The notes: generated by a model from the letters alone, not told the origin. A stretch of DNA of 64,000 bases from Streptococcus australis (GCF_003943615.1 NZ_RJPZ01000002.1:1-64000); one strand, 5' to 3'. Shown: positions 8,109 to 17,669, numbered from the stretch's first letter. Translations and numbers: made by a program.

Positions 8109-9846
8109 CTGCTTGTCCTCCTTTCCCTTGGGTTTGCATGTCATAGACTTCACGGTAGATGGCATTGGTCTCAATCAAGTCGTGGTGAGTACCAATCGCA
8201 TCGATCTTACCATCATTCATGACCACGATCCGGTCTGCATCTTGGATAGAAGAGATCCGTTGGCCAATGATGATCTTAGTTGTATCTTTAAGACTGGTGG
8301 CCAATCCTTGACGGATCAGGCTATCGGTCTTGGTATCGACAGCCGAGGTCGAATCATCCAAGATCAAAATCTTTGGATTCATCAAGAGAGCGCGGGCGAT
8401 ACAGAGACGTTGACGCTGACCACCTGAGACATTGGCTCCACCACGTTCGATCATGGTATCATAGCCATCCTTAAAGTTCTGGATAAATTCATCCGCTTGA
8501 GCAATCTTACAAGCTTCCATGATTTCTTCATCCGTCGCGTCCTTATTTCCCCAGCGCATATTTTCCTTGATGGTACCAGAGAAGAGGACATTGGTTTGAA
8601 GCACCATGGCTACTTGCTTGCGCAAATGATCTAAATCATAGTTTCGCACATCCTGACCAGCGACCTTAACGCTACCAGACTCCACATCATAGAGACGAGG
8701 GATGAGCTGGACCAGACTAGACTTACCGGAACCAGTCCCCCCAAGGATTCCGATTACTTCACCCGAGCGAATGCTGAGGTTGATATCGGACAAGACATGG
8801 GTCTTGTCGCCATTTTCATCCGTGTAGGCGAAGTCCACATGGTCAAAGGTAATAGAACCATCTGCTACTTCTGTCAGACCGTTCTCCGGAGAGACAATGG
8901 TTGACTCTGTCCCAAGGACTTCATTGATCCGCTCTACAGATGCCATAGAGATCGAGAGCATAACGAAGATCATCATAAACATCATGAGGGACATAAGGAT
9001 GGTCATGACATAGGCAAACATAGACGTCAGCTCACCAGTCGTAAAGCTTCCACCCACGATGAGTTGTGCCCCGATCCAAGAGATCAAGATAAAGGAAGCA
9101 TACAAGGAGAGCATCATGGCTGGACTACTCAAGATCACGATGCGAATAGCCTTCATGAACATGTTGTAGATCAAGCGAGAAGCCTTCTTAAACTTAACCG
9201 TCTCTTCTTCTTCCTTGACATAGGACTTGACCACACGCATGTTGGTGATGTTTTCCTGGATGCTATTGTTCAAGTTATCATAGGCATCAAAGACCTTGGT
9301 AAAGAGTGGATAGACGATCTTAGTGATCACACCCAAGACCAGCCCCAAAAAGAGGGTAATTCCTACAAAGATACTAGCCATTTGCGGATTGATCAAGTAG
9401 CTGGCAACAATGGCAAAGATTAGATTGAGCGGTGCCCGCACACAGATCCGGATCACCATCTGATAGGAGTTCTGCACATTGGTCACATCCGTCATCATCC
9501 GGGTTACCAGACCACCTGAGGAGAAACTATCGATGTTTTCAAAGGAAAAGGTTTGGATCTTCTTGAAGATCGCCTTCCGTAGGTTCTTAGCAAAGCCAGC
9601 TGAAGCAAAAGCCCCGTAGCGAGCCGACTGTATTCCACAGAAAAGAGAGAGAAAGGCGAAGACCAACATGAGGAGACCATAGGTCAGAACAGTGGTCATA
9701 TCCCCCTTCTGAACCCCCTTGTCCAGAAGCGTCGCCATAATGAATGGAATAGAAATCTCAAACATGACCTCAAACACCATATAGAGTGAGGCTAGAATAG
9801 AGGGTTTCTTGTATTCCTTGATTTCAGCAATCAATGACTGAAGCAT
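8098..9846 (-). CDS. ABC exporter half-transporter, BmrC/LmrC-like
   Basis: A 582-residue membrane-ATPase fusion and first gene of the exporter pair. Walker A (GGTGSGKS) is near residues 369-376 and a canonical VSGGQ near 473-477. In LILDDSTS near 494-500 the catalytic Glu after Walker B is replaced by Asp498, so this subunit contributes the degenerate ATP site, as in BmrC and similar C-type partners. An AGGAGG ribosome-binding site precedes the ATG. The gene is driven from the promoter at 10019-10047 through a 165-nt leader holding a 48-codon frame, which could be regulatory. Drug export is the usual role of the family; the actual substrate is unknown. Confidence 0.9.
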   Translation of the reverse strand: MLQSLIAEIKEYKKPSILASLYMVFEVMFEISIPFIMATLLDKGVQKGDMTTVLTYGLLMLVFAFLSLFCGIQSARYGAFASAGFAKNLRKAIFKKIQTFSFENIDSFSSGGLVTRMMTDVTNVQNSYQMVIRICVRAPLNLIFAIVASYLINPQMASIFVGITLFLGLVLGVITKIVYPLFTKVFDAYDNLNNSIQENITNMRVVKSYVKEEEETVKFKKASRLIYNMFMKAIRIVILSSPAMMLSLYASFILISWIGAQLIVGGSFTTGELTSMFAYVMTILMSLMMFMMIFVMLSISMASVERINEVLGTESTIVSPENGLTEVADGSITFDHVDFAYTDENGDKTHVLSDINLSIRSGEVIGILGGTGSGKSSLVQLIPRLYDVESGSVKVAGQDVRNYDLDHLRKQVAMVLQTNVLFSGTIKENMRWGNKDATDEEIMEACKIAQADEFIQNFKDGYDTMIERGGANVSGGQRQRLCIARALLMNPKILILDDSTSAVDTKTDSLIRQGLATSLKDTTKIIIGQRISSIQDADRIVVMNDGKIDAIGTHHDLIETNAIYREVYDMQTQGKGGQADAE

Positions 9847-9864
9847 AGTTACCTCCTAAAAATG

Positions 9865-10011
9865 CTAGTTAGTAAACTTTTCTTTACTGGCCGTCCATTT
9901 CCGAACAAAGAAACAGTCCTTCGTTCTGAGAGGATTGCGCCTACAAAAGAAAGCTATAGAAAGAGAAAGCGCCCTGACAGCGTTACTGTAGGGACGACTT
10001 TCATTATTCAT
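9865..10011 (-). CDS. Possible leader peptide of the ABC exporter
   Basis: A 48-codon frame fills most of the exporter leader and ends 18 bp before the exporter start. Its ATG at 10011 sits one base after the predicted transcription start and has no Shine-Dalgarno sequence, so it would be read from a leaderless transcript. The peptide is basic and unlike any family I know. Within it the RNA can form AGAACGAAG pairing with CTTTGTTC. B. subtilis bmrCD is controlled by translation of a leader ORF (bmrB), so an equivalent role is conceivable, but coding could also be accidental. Confidence 0.35.
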   Translation of the reverse strand: MNNESRPYSNAVRALSLSIAFFCRRNPLRTKDCFFVRKWTASKEKFTN

Positions 10012-10018
10012 ACTATTT

Positions 10019-10047
10019 AGTATAGAGGAATATGGGAGAAAAATCAA
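10019..10047 (-). promoter_or_regulatory. Promoter of the ABC exporter operon
   Basis: -35 TTGATT (10042-10047) and -10 TATACT (10019-10024) separated by exactly 17 bp; the transcript would start near 10012. Confidence 0.75.
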
Positions 10048-10130
10048 ACATTTAGTCATCCTCTCCACAGAATATTCCGATTTGACCATCTTGAAGCCCA
10101 GTTGGCTAGAGTTCTATTTAAACTGTATTC

Positions 10131-10283
10131 CTATTCACTCGTACTGAGGGACACCCAGCTCAAGGCCGCAGCCCCAATACCAATCACAAACTGCAAGAGG
10201 ATTCCCACAGAGATAAAGGACCATTTGTTGCGCCAGATTAAGTAAAAGGCCCCTTTCAGGTCCTGCCAGTAGTTCCGTTTCAT
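10131..10283 (-). CDS. Small single-span membrane protein, 50 residues
   Basis: The product has an N-terminal amphipathic segment (YWQDLKGAFYLIWRNKWSF) and one hydrophobic helix (VGILLQFVIGIGAAALSW). I chose ATG at 10283, with AAGGGA upstream at a rather long distance; a start at 10334 lies immediately after the reductase terminator and has no ribosome-binding site. The sequence looks like the beginning of a larger membrane protein that stops after its first helix, so it may be a truncated remnant. It lies between the aldo/keto reductase and the exporter on the same strand. Function unknown. Confidence 0.45.
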   Translation of the reverse strand: MKRNYWQDLKGAFYLIWRNKWSFISVGILLQFVIGIGAAALSWVSLSTSE

Positions 10284-10345
10284 GATTTCTATTATTCCCT
10301 TAGAATAGCGGAATAGCCTCTCTCTTTCAATCATTTATCACAAGC

Positions 10346-10373
10346 AAAAAAGGCTGGGAAGCCCAACCTTTTT
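10346..10373 (-). terminator. Terminator of the aldo/keto reductase gene
   Basis: Stem AAAAAGGTTGGG/CCCAGCCTTTTTT on the minus strand, immediately after the reductase stop. Confidence 0.85.
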
Positions 10374-10380
10374 AATAATT

Positions 10381-11304
10381 CTATGGCAGATCATTACCCG
10401 CAGCCAGGTAGATTTGGTACCATTCCTTACGCGTTAGGGTTACTGTTGCTGCTTTCCCCGCTTCAAGGACATGCTGGGGTTTGGTCGTTCCGATGACGGC
10501 CTGCATCTTACCCGGATAGCGGAGGACCCAGGCTAGGGCAATAGCGGTCGGAGTGACCTTGTATTTCTTCGCCAAGTCATTGAGGACATGATTGAGGGCC
10601 GCAAACTCTTCCTTGCCGACAAAATTCCCCTTGAAATAGCCATGCTGGAGGACAGACCAGGCTTGAATCACTGTATCCGTTAAACGACAATACTCAAAGA
10701 CACTGCCATCTCGCACGGCTGCTTTTGGCCCTTCCATATTGACATGAAAACCAGCTTCAAAGCTCGGTGTAAAGGCGGCACTCAACTGCAACTGGTTAAC
10801 CTTGAGAGGCTGTTTGACAGCCGTTTTGAGCAATTCCATCATCATAGGATTTTGATTGGACACTCCAAAATGACGGACCTTGCCCGCTTGCTCCAAGTGA
10901 TCAAAAGCTGCTGCTACTTCTTCCGGCTCCATGAGAGCATCCGGTCGGTGAAGGAGGAGACTATCTAAGCGCTCGATCTGCAGGCGCTCGAGGATGCCAT
11001 CGACGGAGTCCAAAATATAGTCCCTAGAAAAATCAAAATAGGTAAAGCCGTCTTTGCGAATGCCACACTTGGACTGGATCCACATCTGATCTCGAAGATC
11101 CGGACGGCGTTTGAGAACCTTACCCAACAGGACCTCACACTGGCCATCACCATAGATGTCCGCCAGATCAAAAGTGTTGATCCCAATTGACAAGGCTGCC
11201 TCCACCAAGGCCTCAACCTCATCTTCACTCATCTGACTGATCCGCATCATCCCAAGGACAATCGTGGACAGACGCTCATTTTCAGCAAACTCAATATAGT
11301 TCAT
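10381..11304 (-). CDS. Aldo/keto reductase, YdhF type
   Basis: A 307-residue NADPH-dependent oxidoreductase of the aldo/keto reductase superfamily. The catalytic tetrad is visible: Asp and Tyr in TFDLADIYG near residue 45, Lys in QSKCGI near 80, and His in LLLHRPD near 118. The C-terminal cofactor-binding part is recognisable in VIGTTKPQHV. The substrate cannot be told from sequence. AAAAGGAGG precedes the ATG, and a promoter with 17-bp spacing lies at 11331-11359. It is a single-gene transcript ending at 10346-10373. Repeat copy B lies immediately upstream of its promoter. Confidence 0.9.
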   Translation of the reverse strand: MNYIEFAENERLSTIVLGMMRISQMSEDEVEALVEAALSIGINTFDLADIYGDGQCEVLLGKVLKRRPDLRDQMWIQSKCGIRKDGFTYFDFSRDYILDSVDGILERLQIERLDSLLLHRPDALMEPEEVAAAFDHLEQAGKVRHFGVSNQNPMMMELLKTAVKQPLKVNQLQLSAAFTPSFEAGFHVNMEGPKAAVRDGSVFEYCRLTDTVIQAWSVLQHGYFKGNFVGKEEFAALNHVLNDLAKKYKVTPTAIALAWVLRYPGKMQAVIGTTKPQHVLEAGKAATVTLTRKEWYQIYLAAGNDLP

Positions 11305-11330
11305 GTCCGCCTCCTTTTCATTCTACTTTC

Positions 11331-11359
11331 ATTATAAAGTAAAGAGGACTAAACAGCAA
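11331..11359 (-). promoter_or_regulatory. Promoter of the aldo/keto reductase gene
   Basis: -35 TTGCTG (11354-11359), 17-bp spacer, -10 TATAAT (11331-11336). Confidence 0.8.
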
Positions 11360-11375
11360 TGATTTCACAAAGCAA

Positions 11376-11552
11376 AGAGACTGGGACAAAAAGTCCTAGC
11401 CTCTCAATTGTCTTTGGATTGTCGAGCAAGACGCAGTGGTTGAGTGGGCTCTACTACGCTGATTTCATCAGCTTTTACAGCCCTACTCAACTGTGCGGAG
11501 GTGGGACGTCGAAATCGAATTCTAACGAATTACCGATTTCTGTCCCACTCTC
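11376..11552 (-). repeat. Intergenic three-hairpin repeat, copy B
   Basis: Same unit as copy A in the opposite orientation. Its left-end hairpin starts a few bases after the natB stop, where it could act as that operon's terminator; its other end is next to the aldo/keto reductase promoter. Confidence 0.92.
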
Positions 11553-11557
11553 CTCTT

Positions 11558-12772
11558 TTAGCGATAGCTTAAAGCTTTTTTAACAGTCTTGACTAAACCT
11601 AGATCATCTGTTTGTAAGATGAGGCTAGAATAGATTTTTCCAATGATCATGGTGCCGAGGAGCGTGAAGGCCAAGGAAATTCCGAATGAACCCCATGATT
11701 CAAGTCCACTTGCATAGCCATTGATCGTACGGAATGGCATGAAGAAGGTTGAAATGAATGGAATGTATGATCCAATCTTCAACAGAAGGACATCTCCTGC
11801 ACTACCCAAGGCAGTTACTCCAAAGAAGCTAAAGAACACTAACATCATCAGTGGCGAAATCGCTTTTCCTGTATCTTCTGGACGAGCAACTGTTGAACCT
11901 AGGAAAGCTGAAAGAACCACGTACATGAAGATTCCAAGAATGATCAAGAATAAGGTATTCAAGGAAATGGATTGTCCAATATGTTGGGTGATAGGAGAGT
12001 CTGGAGATAAGATATCTTTCACAAGAGGAATGGAGTCTCTAAAAATCCAAACGCCTCCCAATCCGACTGCATAGATACCAATATGAGTACAAATGACTCC
12101 GAAAAGACCAATCATGCGAGCATAGAAATAGTGAGTTGCGCGAATGCTTGAGAAGACCACTTCCATAATCTTGGTCCCTTTTTCACTGGCTACCTCTTGA
12201 GCAGTGATACCTGAATAAAACATCAGAATCATGTAGATAAGAAAACCGATTCCTCCAGCTACCACGGTCTGCACCATTTTCAGCCCTTCTTTCTTCTCAT
12301 CAATTTTTTCAATCAATGAGACCTGTTGCGAAAGGGCTGCTAACTGCTCTTGGCTTAAATCCGCTTTAGAAACATTGAGCATTTGTTGGACCTGACTCAA
12401 TTTAGCCATAAGGATTGCTTTGAAACCTGGCTTCATGGCATCCTCACTCTGGTAGCGAGCCTCTAGCTGGCCATCCTTTTCTTCAACTGTGAGGATTCCC
12501 TTGATTTCTTCCTCTTTCATGGCCTTCTTAGCTGCTGCTTCATCCTTATAGTCAAAGGACAAGCCATCGGTCCCTTTCAAGACTTCCTTGACAGGAGCTT
12601 GATCTGTAATCAAGGCGATGTTGCTTTTCGCAGATGTAGAAGATCCGACGAAATAGTTCACTCCAATCGTCAATCCGAAGAAGAGAAAGGGAGTAAGCAC
12701 CATCAGTAAAAAGCTCCATGATTTCACTTGGCGTAAATAAGTTTCTTTGATAACAATCAGCATCTGTTTCAT
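11558..12772 (-). CDS. natB: ABC transporter permease, NatB-like
   Basis: A 404-residue ABC-2 type membrane subunit: one N-terminal helix (residues about 17-38), a long extracytoplasmic region to about residue 165, then five or six membrane segments. Its ATG overlaps the TGA of the upstream ATPase gene by four bases (ATGA), so the pair is translationally coupled. The NatB family is named for sodium export in B. subtilis, but similar pairs in streptococci act on other compounds, so the substrate is open. The reading frame ends directly at repeat copy B. Confidence 0.85.
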   Translation of the reverse strand: MKQMLIVIKETYLRQVKSWSFLLMVLTPFLFFGLTIGVNYFVGSSTSAKSNIALITDQAPVKEVLKGTDGLSFDYKDEAAAKKAMKEEEIKGILTVEEKDGQLEARYQSEDAMKPGFKAILMAKLSQVQQMLNVSKADLSQEQLAALSQQVSLIEKIDEKKEGLKMVQTVVAGGIGFLIYMILMFYSGITAQEVASEKGTKIMEVVFSSIRATHYFYARMIGLFGVICTHIGIYAVGLGGVWIFRDSIPLVKDILSPDSPITQHIGQSISLNTLFLIILGIFMYVVLSAFLGSTVARPEDTGKAISPLMMLVFFSFFGVTALGSAGDVLLLKIGSYIPFISTFFMPFRTINGYASGLESWGSFGISLAFTLLGTMIIGKIYSSLILQTDDLGLVKTVKKALSYR

Positions 12773-13662
12773 ACTTCTACTCCTGATTCTAGTTTAAAGA
12801 TTTCATCAATGGTTGGGGCTTGTTGGTCAAAGGTTGCTAGATAGCGACCCTTGGTCAACTGATCAAAGAGGTCCGGACCTGCTGTTTCATCATCCAATAC
12901 CAACTTCCACAGGCCTTGCTTGGTCATGGTCACCTTGGTCACGTGAGGCAGCACTTCCAACTCCTCTTTACTGAAGTCATTGGATACGAAGAGACGAGTC
13001 TTCCCGAAGCTATTGCGAACTTCTTGTACGGGACCTGAAAGAATCACAGATCCATCACGAATCATAACCAACTCATCACAGAGTTCTTCCACATTGGTCA
13101 TGACGTGGTCAGAGAAGATAATGGTGGCACCGCGTTCTTTTTCTTCAAAAATGACCTGCTTAAGCACTTCTGTATTGACAGGATCCAGTCCGCTAAACGG
13201 CTCATCCAAGATGATCAATTTTGGCTCATGGATCATGGTAATGATCAATTGAACCTTTTGCTGATTCCCTTTTGAGAGGCTCTTGATCTTATCGGTTAAT
13301 TTTCCTTTTACTTGGAGCTTTTCCATCCAGATTGGAAGTTTCTCCTTGACCTCAGCAGTTGACATTCCTTTGAGATTAGCAAGGTAACGGACTTGCTCAT
13401 AGATGGTTAACTTAGGCATAAGGCTTCGCTCTTCTGGCAGGTAGCCAATTTCCTTATAGGTTTCTTGACTGATTGCTTGGCCATCCAATTGGATATCACC
13501 ACTGTAATCAAGGAAGCGGAGGATACTATGAAAGATGGTGGTCTTCCCTGCTCCGTTCTTCCCGATCAAACCTAAGATAGATCCTTTTTTCGCAGTCAAG
13601 TCAATTCCGAACAAGACTTGCTTCTTTCCAAAACTCTTTTCTAAATGTCTAATTTCTAACAT
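12769..13662 (-). CDS. natA: ABC transporter ATP-binding protein, NatA-like
   Basis: A 297-residue stand-alone ATPase with Walker A GKNGAGKT near residues 34-41, signature LSKGNQQ, and Walker B with catalytic Glu in LIILDEPFSGLDP. The C-terminal 80 residues form the accessory domain seen in NatA and CcmA-type ATPases. It powers the permease encoded by the overlapping downstream gene. It is the fourth gene of a five-gene operon starting at 15005, behind an XRE regulator that probably controls all of them. Confidence 0.88.
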   Translation of the reverse strand: MLEIRHLEKSFGKKQVLFGIDLTAKKGSILGLIGKNGAGKTTIFHSILRFLDYSGDIQLDGQAISQETYKEIGYLPEERSLMPKLTIYEQVRYLANLKGMSTAEVKEKLPIWMEKLQVKGKLTDKIKSLSKGNQQKVQLIITMIHEPKLIILDEPFSGLDPVNTEVLKQVIFEEKERGATIIFSDHVMTNVEELCDELVMIRDGSVILSGPVQEVRNSFGKTRLFVSNDFSKEELEVLPHVTKVTMTKQGLWKLVLDDETAGPDLFDQLTKGRYLATFDQQAPTIDEIFKLESGVEV

Positions 13663-13673
13663 AGATGACTCCT

Positions 13674-14471
13674 CTACTCTTTATAATAACGTTTGGTAAT
13701 CTTGTATTGTGAAATAAGGATATAAATATAGATGATGGAGACAACGAACAAAGCTAAGAGAATATCCGTATGGAAGGCAATCCCAATGATTAAGAGACCA
13801 ATGAGAAGGCTCGGCAAGATATAATTGCTTAACTTGACCACCACTTCAAAGTTTTCCTCGTAGCTAATCTGTTTTTCAGCTTCATCCATCATACTCATTA
13901 AAAATTCACGCACTTCCTTGGCATTGGCATTGCGGGGAATCGGTTTTCCATAAATCAGATGGAAGGTCTTGCGAAAGAAGATATCCGATAGGAAAAATAG
14001 GGCAAACAAGACAAGAAAGAGATAGAGCATGGTAAAAGTTCCAAAGATAAAAGCCAAGTGCCCTGTGGAAGGTCTATCCATATACACCAATTGACTATAA
14101 AAGATGACGACTAAAAAGTATGGCAAGATCATGATACCTTTAAAAATGGTCGCTAACCCATACAGTTTTTCCTTCTGGATGTCATAGTGATAGGCTTCGT
14201 CTTCGTCTTCTATCTGGAGCATTTTTTGATGGACTTTTCTCGCGCTTATTAGTAAGGCTATCGTGACCATAAACAAGATAAGAAACAAAAGTATTGAGCC
14301 CAAAAGGAGTACTTCTTTACTAAAGAAGGATTGGATTTCAAGGGGCTTTTCGGATCCGAACATGCCTATCAAAAAACCAATGACTCCTCCAATCAAGCCG
14401 GAACCTGTGATGATTCCGACATTTCTCCAAAAACGGTAACGAGCGGATCGTTCTTGTTGTTGCTTTTTCAT
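13674..14471 (-). CDS. DUF3169 membrane protein
   Basis: A 265-residue protein with about six hydrophobic segments in two pairs at each end and the middle, and a charged stretch near residues 75-105 (KVHQKMLQIEDEDEAYHYD). This matches the DUF3169 family found next to XRE regulators and NatAB-type transporters in Firmicutes. The ATG lies three bases after the regulator's stop. The role is not known; a membrane sensor or accessory part of the transporter is possible, judged from context only. Confidence 0.75.
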   Translation of the reverse strand: MKKQQQERSARYRFWRNVGIITGSGLIGGVIGFLIGMFGSEKPLEIQSFFSKEVLLLGSILLFLILFMVTIALLISARKVHQKMLQIEDEDEAYHYDIQKEKLYGLATIFKGIMILPYFLVVIFYSQLVYMDRPSTGHLAFIFGTFTMLYLFLVLFALFFLSDIFFRKTFHLIYGKPIPRNANAKEVREFLMSMMDEAEKQISYEENFEVVVKLSNYILPSLLIGLLIIGIAFHTDILLALFVVSIIYIYILISQYKITKRYYKE

Positions 14472-14473
14472 TG

Positions 14474-14683
14474 TTATTCCTCTCCCTCTACTAGACTAAA
14501 GACATTCTCCACCGGTTCCTTGAAAATTTGGGCGATGGTGATGGCAATAATAACCGAGGGGGTGTATTCCCCCCGCTCCAAGAGACTGATGGACTGGCGC
14601 GAGACCCCTGCTAGCTTGGCTAGTTCTGATTGGTTGAGTCCATCACGCGCCCTCAGCTCTTTCAGTCGATTTTTTAAGATCAT
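14474..14683 (-). CDS. XRE-family transcription regulator, 69 residues
   Basis: A minimal helix-turn-helix protein. The core LNQSELAKLAGVSRQSISLLERGEYTPS (helices 2 and 3) spans residues about 17-45, with conserved IAITIAQIFKEPVENVF after it; this is the short YozG-like type. It is second in the operon and is likely to act on the dyad at 15058-15077 that overlaps the operon promoter, giving autoregulation. Inducer unknown. Confidence 0.88.
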   Translation of the reverse strand: MILKNRLKELRARDGLNQSELAKLAGVSRQSISLLERGEYTPSVIIAITIAQIFKEPVENVFSLVEGEE

Positions 14684-14696
14684 GGCTTTCGCCCCC

Positions 14697-15005
14697 TTAT
14701 AGTTGAATACCTTGAATATCTTCGATGCGGACTAATTTGGTTTCCCTTTGTTGTTTATGATTCACACGAGTCAGTTTAACCCAATCTTCATCGATATCTA
14801 TAATTTCATACTCGAATCCAACACCACTCACTGTAACAGTGGCCGTTTGTCCTTTCAATTCTTCTAAAATTCTAGACATGTCTTGATTTCCTTTCACTTG
14901 TTTTTCTAATCGTCTAATGCGTTTGTTCAACCTTTTAATCTTCTTTTCTGAGCTCGCATAAACCATAATCAGAAAAGGGATAAAAAGAATCCATATGGCT
15001 CCCAT
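14697..15005 (-). CDS. Membrane-anchored coiled-coil protein, 102 residues
   Basis: First gene of the operon. An N-terminal membrane segment (residues 3-17) is followed by a basic coiled-coil-like stretch (KKIKRLNKRIRRLEKQVKG) and a small beta-rich C-terminal part. I do not recognise a named domain. GGGGAGG stands before the ATG, and the promoter is at 15036-15064. The XRE gene follows after 13 bp. Function unknown; it is often the case that such genes accompany the regulator and transporter. Confidence 0.7.
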   Translation of the reverse strand: MGAIWILFIPFLIMVYASSEKKIKRLNKRIRRLEKQVKGNQDMSRILEELKGQTATVTVSGVGFEYEIIDIDEDWVKLTRVNHKQQRETKLVRIEDIQGIQL

Positions 15006-15035
15006 AAGAAACCTCCCCTTCTTTCAACTAAAATC

Positions 15036-15098
15036 ATTGTAACACTTCTTTTTCTTTTTGACAAGTATATTTGTCAAAAAAATAAAAATATTTGTCAA
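15036..15098 (-). promoter_or_regulatory. Promoter with overlapping TTGACAA operator sites
   Basis: -10 TACAAT (15036-15041) and -35 TTGTCA (15059-15064) are 17 bp apart. The -35 lies inside a perfect dyad of TTGACAA (15058-15064) and TTGTCAA (15071-15077) with a 6-bp spacer, and another TTGTCAA half-site is at 15092-15098. A repressor bound there would block RNA polymerase; the XRE protein encoded in the operon is the obvious candidate. Confidence 0.65.
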
Positions 15099-15194
15099 AA
15101 ATAGAAAGATGGTTGACATGGATATTTTGAGTACTTAAAGGAATTTCTTTATTTTTATAGGGTTTTAAGCTCTATATCAAGTAAATTCTGTAAG

Positions 15195-15225
15195 AAAAAA
15201 ACAGTTGAGAAATTCTCAACTGTTT
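15195..15225 (-). terminator. Terminator of pheS-GNAT-pheT
   Basis: Perfect stem AAACAGTTGAGAA/TTCTCAACTGTTT with TTTTTTT on the minus strand, directly after the pheT stop. Confidence 0.9.
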
Positions 15226-15239
15226 CTTGTTTTTACGAT

Positions 15240-17645
15240 TTACCGCACTTCTGCGTCTACTTTTTCTTCAAGGGAAGCTTGGATTTTTTCCATGTAGCGT
15301 GCGACTTCTTCGTCTGTCAAGCTATCTTCTGGATTTTGGAAGGTCAAGCTATAAGCCATGGACTTCATTCCGACACCCAGTTTTTCGCCTGAGAAGACGT
15401 CAAAGAGCTTGATGTCTGTCAAGCGTTTCACGCCCGCAGCTCTTATGGCATCGACCACTTCTTGGTGGGTCACTTCAGCTTTGAGGAGAAGAGCGATATC
15501 ACGGCTCACCGCTGGAAACTTGGTGATTTCCACAAATGGAGCGGCTGGTTGAAGGGCTGCTTCGATAGCTGAAAGGTTGAGCTCTGCTACATACGTCTCT
15601 GGAATATCATAAGCCTTAGCCGTAACAGGGTGCACTTGACCGAGGAAACCAAGAACTTGGTCACCGAGTGAGATCAAGGCTGTACGTCCTGGGTGAAGAC
15701 TCTTGATCTCTTGCGTTGCAGTATAAGTCACCTCAAGACCCAAGCGAGCAAAGAGAGCTTCCAAAATTCCTTTAGCATAGAAGAAATCAACTGGAACAGC
15801 TGCCGTTTGGAAGTCTTTTTCAGCGACTAAACCTGTCAAAGCAAAGGCAAAGCTGTTGATTTCGTTTGGCAATTCTTCTTTTGGATTTCCTGTTTGCTCG
15901 AAGACTTTTCCAATCTCGTAAAGGGCCAAGTCTTTGTTCTTACGAGCCACGTTGTAAGCAACGGTATCCAAAATACCTGAAACCATATTTTGACGGAGGA
16001 CTGAACGATCCACGGTCATTGGCCACATAAGCTCTGTTAAGTTGCTTGGCGCTGTAGTGAACTCCACTGCTTTTTCAGGAGTTGTCAGAGCATAGGTGAT
16101 GATTTCAGTCAATCCTGCTCCTTCTGCAATGGTGCGAACTTTACGACGCAATTTTTGAGTAACAGTCAATTCACCGGCTGTCCCATCGTCTTTTGGTAAA
16201 CTAGTTGGCAAGCGGTCATAACCATAAATCCGAGTGATTTCTTCAAAGAGGTCCGCTTCGATAGTGATGTCCCAACGGCGACGTGGTACGCTAACAGTAA
16301 AGCTTTCTGCATTTCCAGAAAGGCCAAATCCAAGACGACGGAAGACATCTTCTACGTCTGCATAGGAAAGCTCTGTTCCAAGGACACGGTTAACGTCTGC
16401 AAGGGTTGAAGAAACCTCTACATCCGAAGTATCCAACTGGCCTGCTGAAACGATACCTTTACGAATAGTCGCACCAGCCAATTCAGCAATCATGCTTGCT
16501 GCCGCATCAAGGGCTTCATTAACGGTTGCCACATTGATCCCTTTTTCAAAGCGAGAAGAAGATTCTGAACGAAGATTGAGGCGACCGCTGGTCTTACGGA
16601 TTGATTTGCCATTGAAGACAGCAGCTTCAAGGACAACACGGCTAGAGTTTTCAGAGATTTCTGTAGCCTGACCACCCATGACACCTGCAAGGGCTACTGG
16701 TTTGTCAGCAACCGTAATCACGAGGTCACTTGCTTCCAAGTCACGTTCTTCCCCATCCAAGGTTACTAATTTTTCACCAGCACGCGCTTCACGCACACGG
16801 ATGTCGTTTCCTTCAAAGGTATCTAAGTCAAAGGCATGCATAGGCTGACCAAAGTAAAGTAGGATATAGTTGGTCACGTCAACGACATTGTTAATCGGAC
16901 GGATGCCTTCGTTCATGAGGAGGTTTTGCAACCATTGTGGACTTGGTGCGATAGTCACATTATCCAAGATACGAGCTGCATAGTAAGGTGCCTTGTCTGT
17001 GTCAATGCTGACTGAAAGAGCATCTGCTGCAGCTTGGTCTGTTTCTGTTAAAGTAAATTCTTTGAAGGTGACTGCCTTGTCATAGATGGCTGCCACTTCG
17101 TGCGCCACTCCACGCATTGAAAGGGCGTCTGCACGGTTTGGAGTGATGGAAAGTTCGATGATTTCATCATCCAAGTCTAGGTAAGAGAATACTTCCTCAC
17201 CTAGTACTGCATCATCCGGCAAGATTTGGATACCATCTGCGAATTCCTTCGGTACAACAGAGTCAGAAATGCCCAATTCACCAAGTGAGCAGATCATCCC
17301 TAGTGACTCTAAGCCACGGATTTTCCCTTTTTTGATCTTATAGTTATCCGCAATGCGGGCACCCGGAAGAGCCACCATAACCTTGATGCCTGCACGCACA
17401 TTTGGTGCTCCACAGACAATTTGACGAGCTTCTTCTTCACCCACATTGACTTGGCAGACATGCAAATGAGTTTCGGGCACATCTTCACAAGACAAGATTT
17501 CTCCGACAACAATTTTTGAGAGACCAGCAGCTGGAGATTCCACACCTTCTACCTCGATCCCTGTGGTTGACATTTTTTCAGCCAACTCTTGTGATGGCAC
17601 ATCAATGTCCACCAATTCTTTTAACCATTTATAACTAACTAACAT
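15240..17645 (-). CDS. pheT: Phenylalanyl-tRNA synthetase beta subunit
   Basis: An 801-residue cytoplasmic subunit of the alpha2-beta2 enzyme that charges tRNA-Phe. The N-terminus ([14 protein letters not shown]) and the EMAP-like tRNA-binding domain (residues about 40-155, [20 protein letters not shown]) are typical. B3/B4 editing and B5 domains follow, with the anticodon-binding FDX-ACB domain at the end ([17 protein letters not shown]). Full length. It is the last gene of the pheS-GNAT-pheT unit under the Phe T-box; 157 bp with a perfect 9-bp hairpin separate it from the acetyltransferase gene. Confidence 0.97.
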   Translation of the reverse strand: MLVSYKWLKELVDIDVPSQELAEKMSTTGIEVEGVESPAAGLSKIVVGEILSCEDVPETHLHVCQVNVGEEEARQIVCGAPNVRAGIKVMVALPGARIADNYKIKKGKIRGLESLGMICSLGELGISDSVVPKEFADGIQILPDDAVLGEEVFSYLDLDDEIIELSITPNRADALSMRGVAHEVAAIYDKAVTFKEFTLTETDQAAADALSVSIDTDKAPYYAARILDNVTIAPSPQWLQNLLMNEGIRPINNVVDVTNYILLYFGQPMHAFDLDTFEGNDIRVREARAGEKLVTLDGEERDLEASDLVITVADKPVALAGVMGGQATEISENSSRVVLEAAVFNGKSIRKTSGRLNLRSESSSRFEKGINVATVNEALDAAASMIAELAGATIRKGIVSAGQLDTSDVEVSSTLADVNRVLGTELSYADVEDVFRRLGFGLSGNAESFTVSVPRRRWDITIEADLFEEITRIYGYDRLPTSLPKDDGTAGELTVTQKLRRKVRTIAEGAGLTEIITYALTTPEKAVEFTTAPSNLTELMWPMTVDRSVLRQNMVSGILDTVAYNVARKNKDLALYEIGKVFEQTGNPKEELPNEINSFAFALTGLVAEKDFQTAAVPVDFFYAKGILEALFARLGLEVTYTATQEIKSLHPGRTALISLGDQVLGFLGQVHPVTAKAYDIPETYVAELNLSAIEAALQPAAPFVEITKFPAVSRDIALLLKAEVTHQEVVDAIRAAGVKRLTDIKLFDVFSGEKLGVGMKSMAYSLTFQNPEDSLTDEEVARYMEKIQASLEEKVDAEVR

Positions 17646-17669
17646 ATGTAAGATACCAAGGGTTCTACT

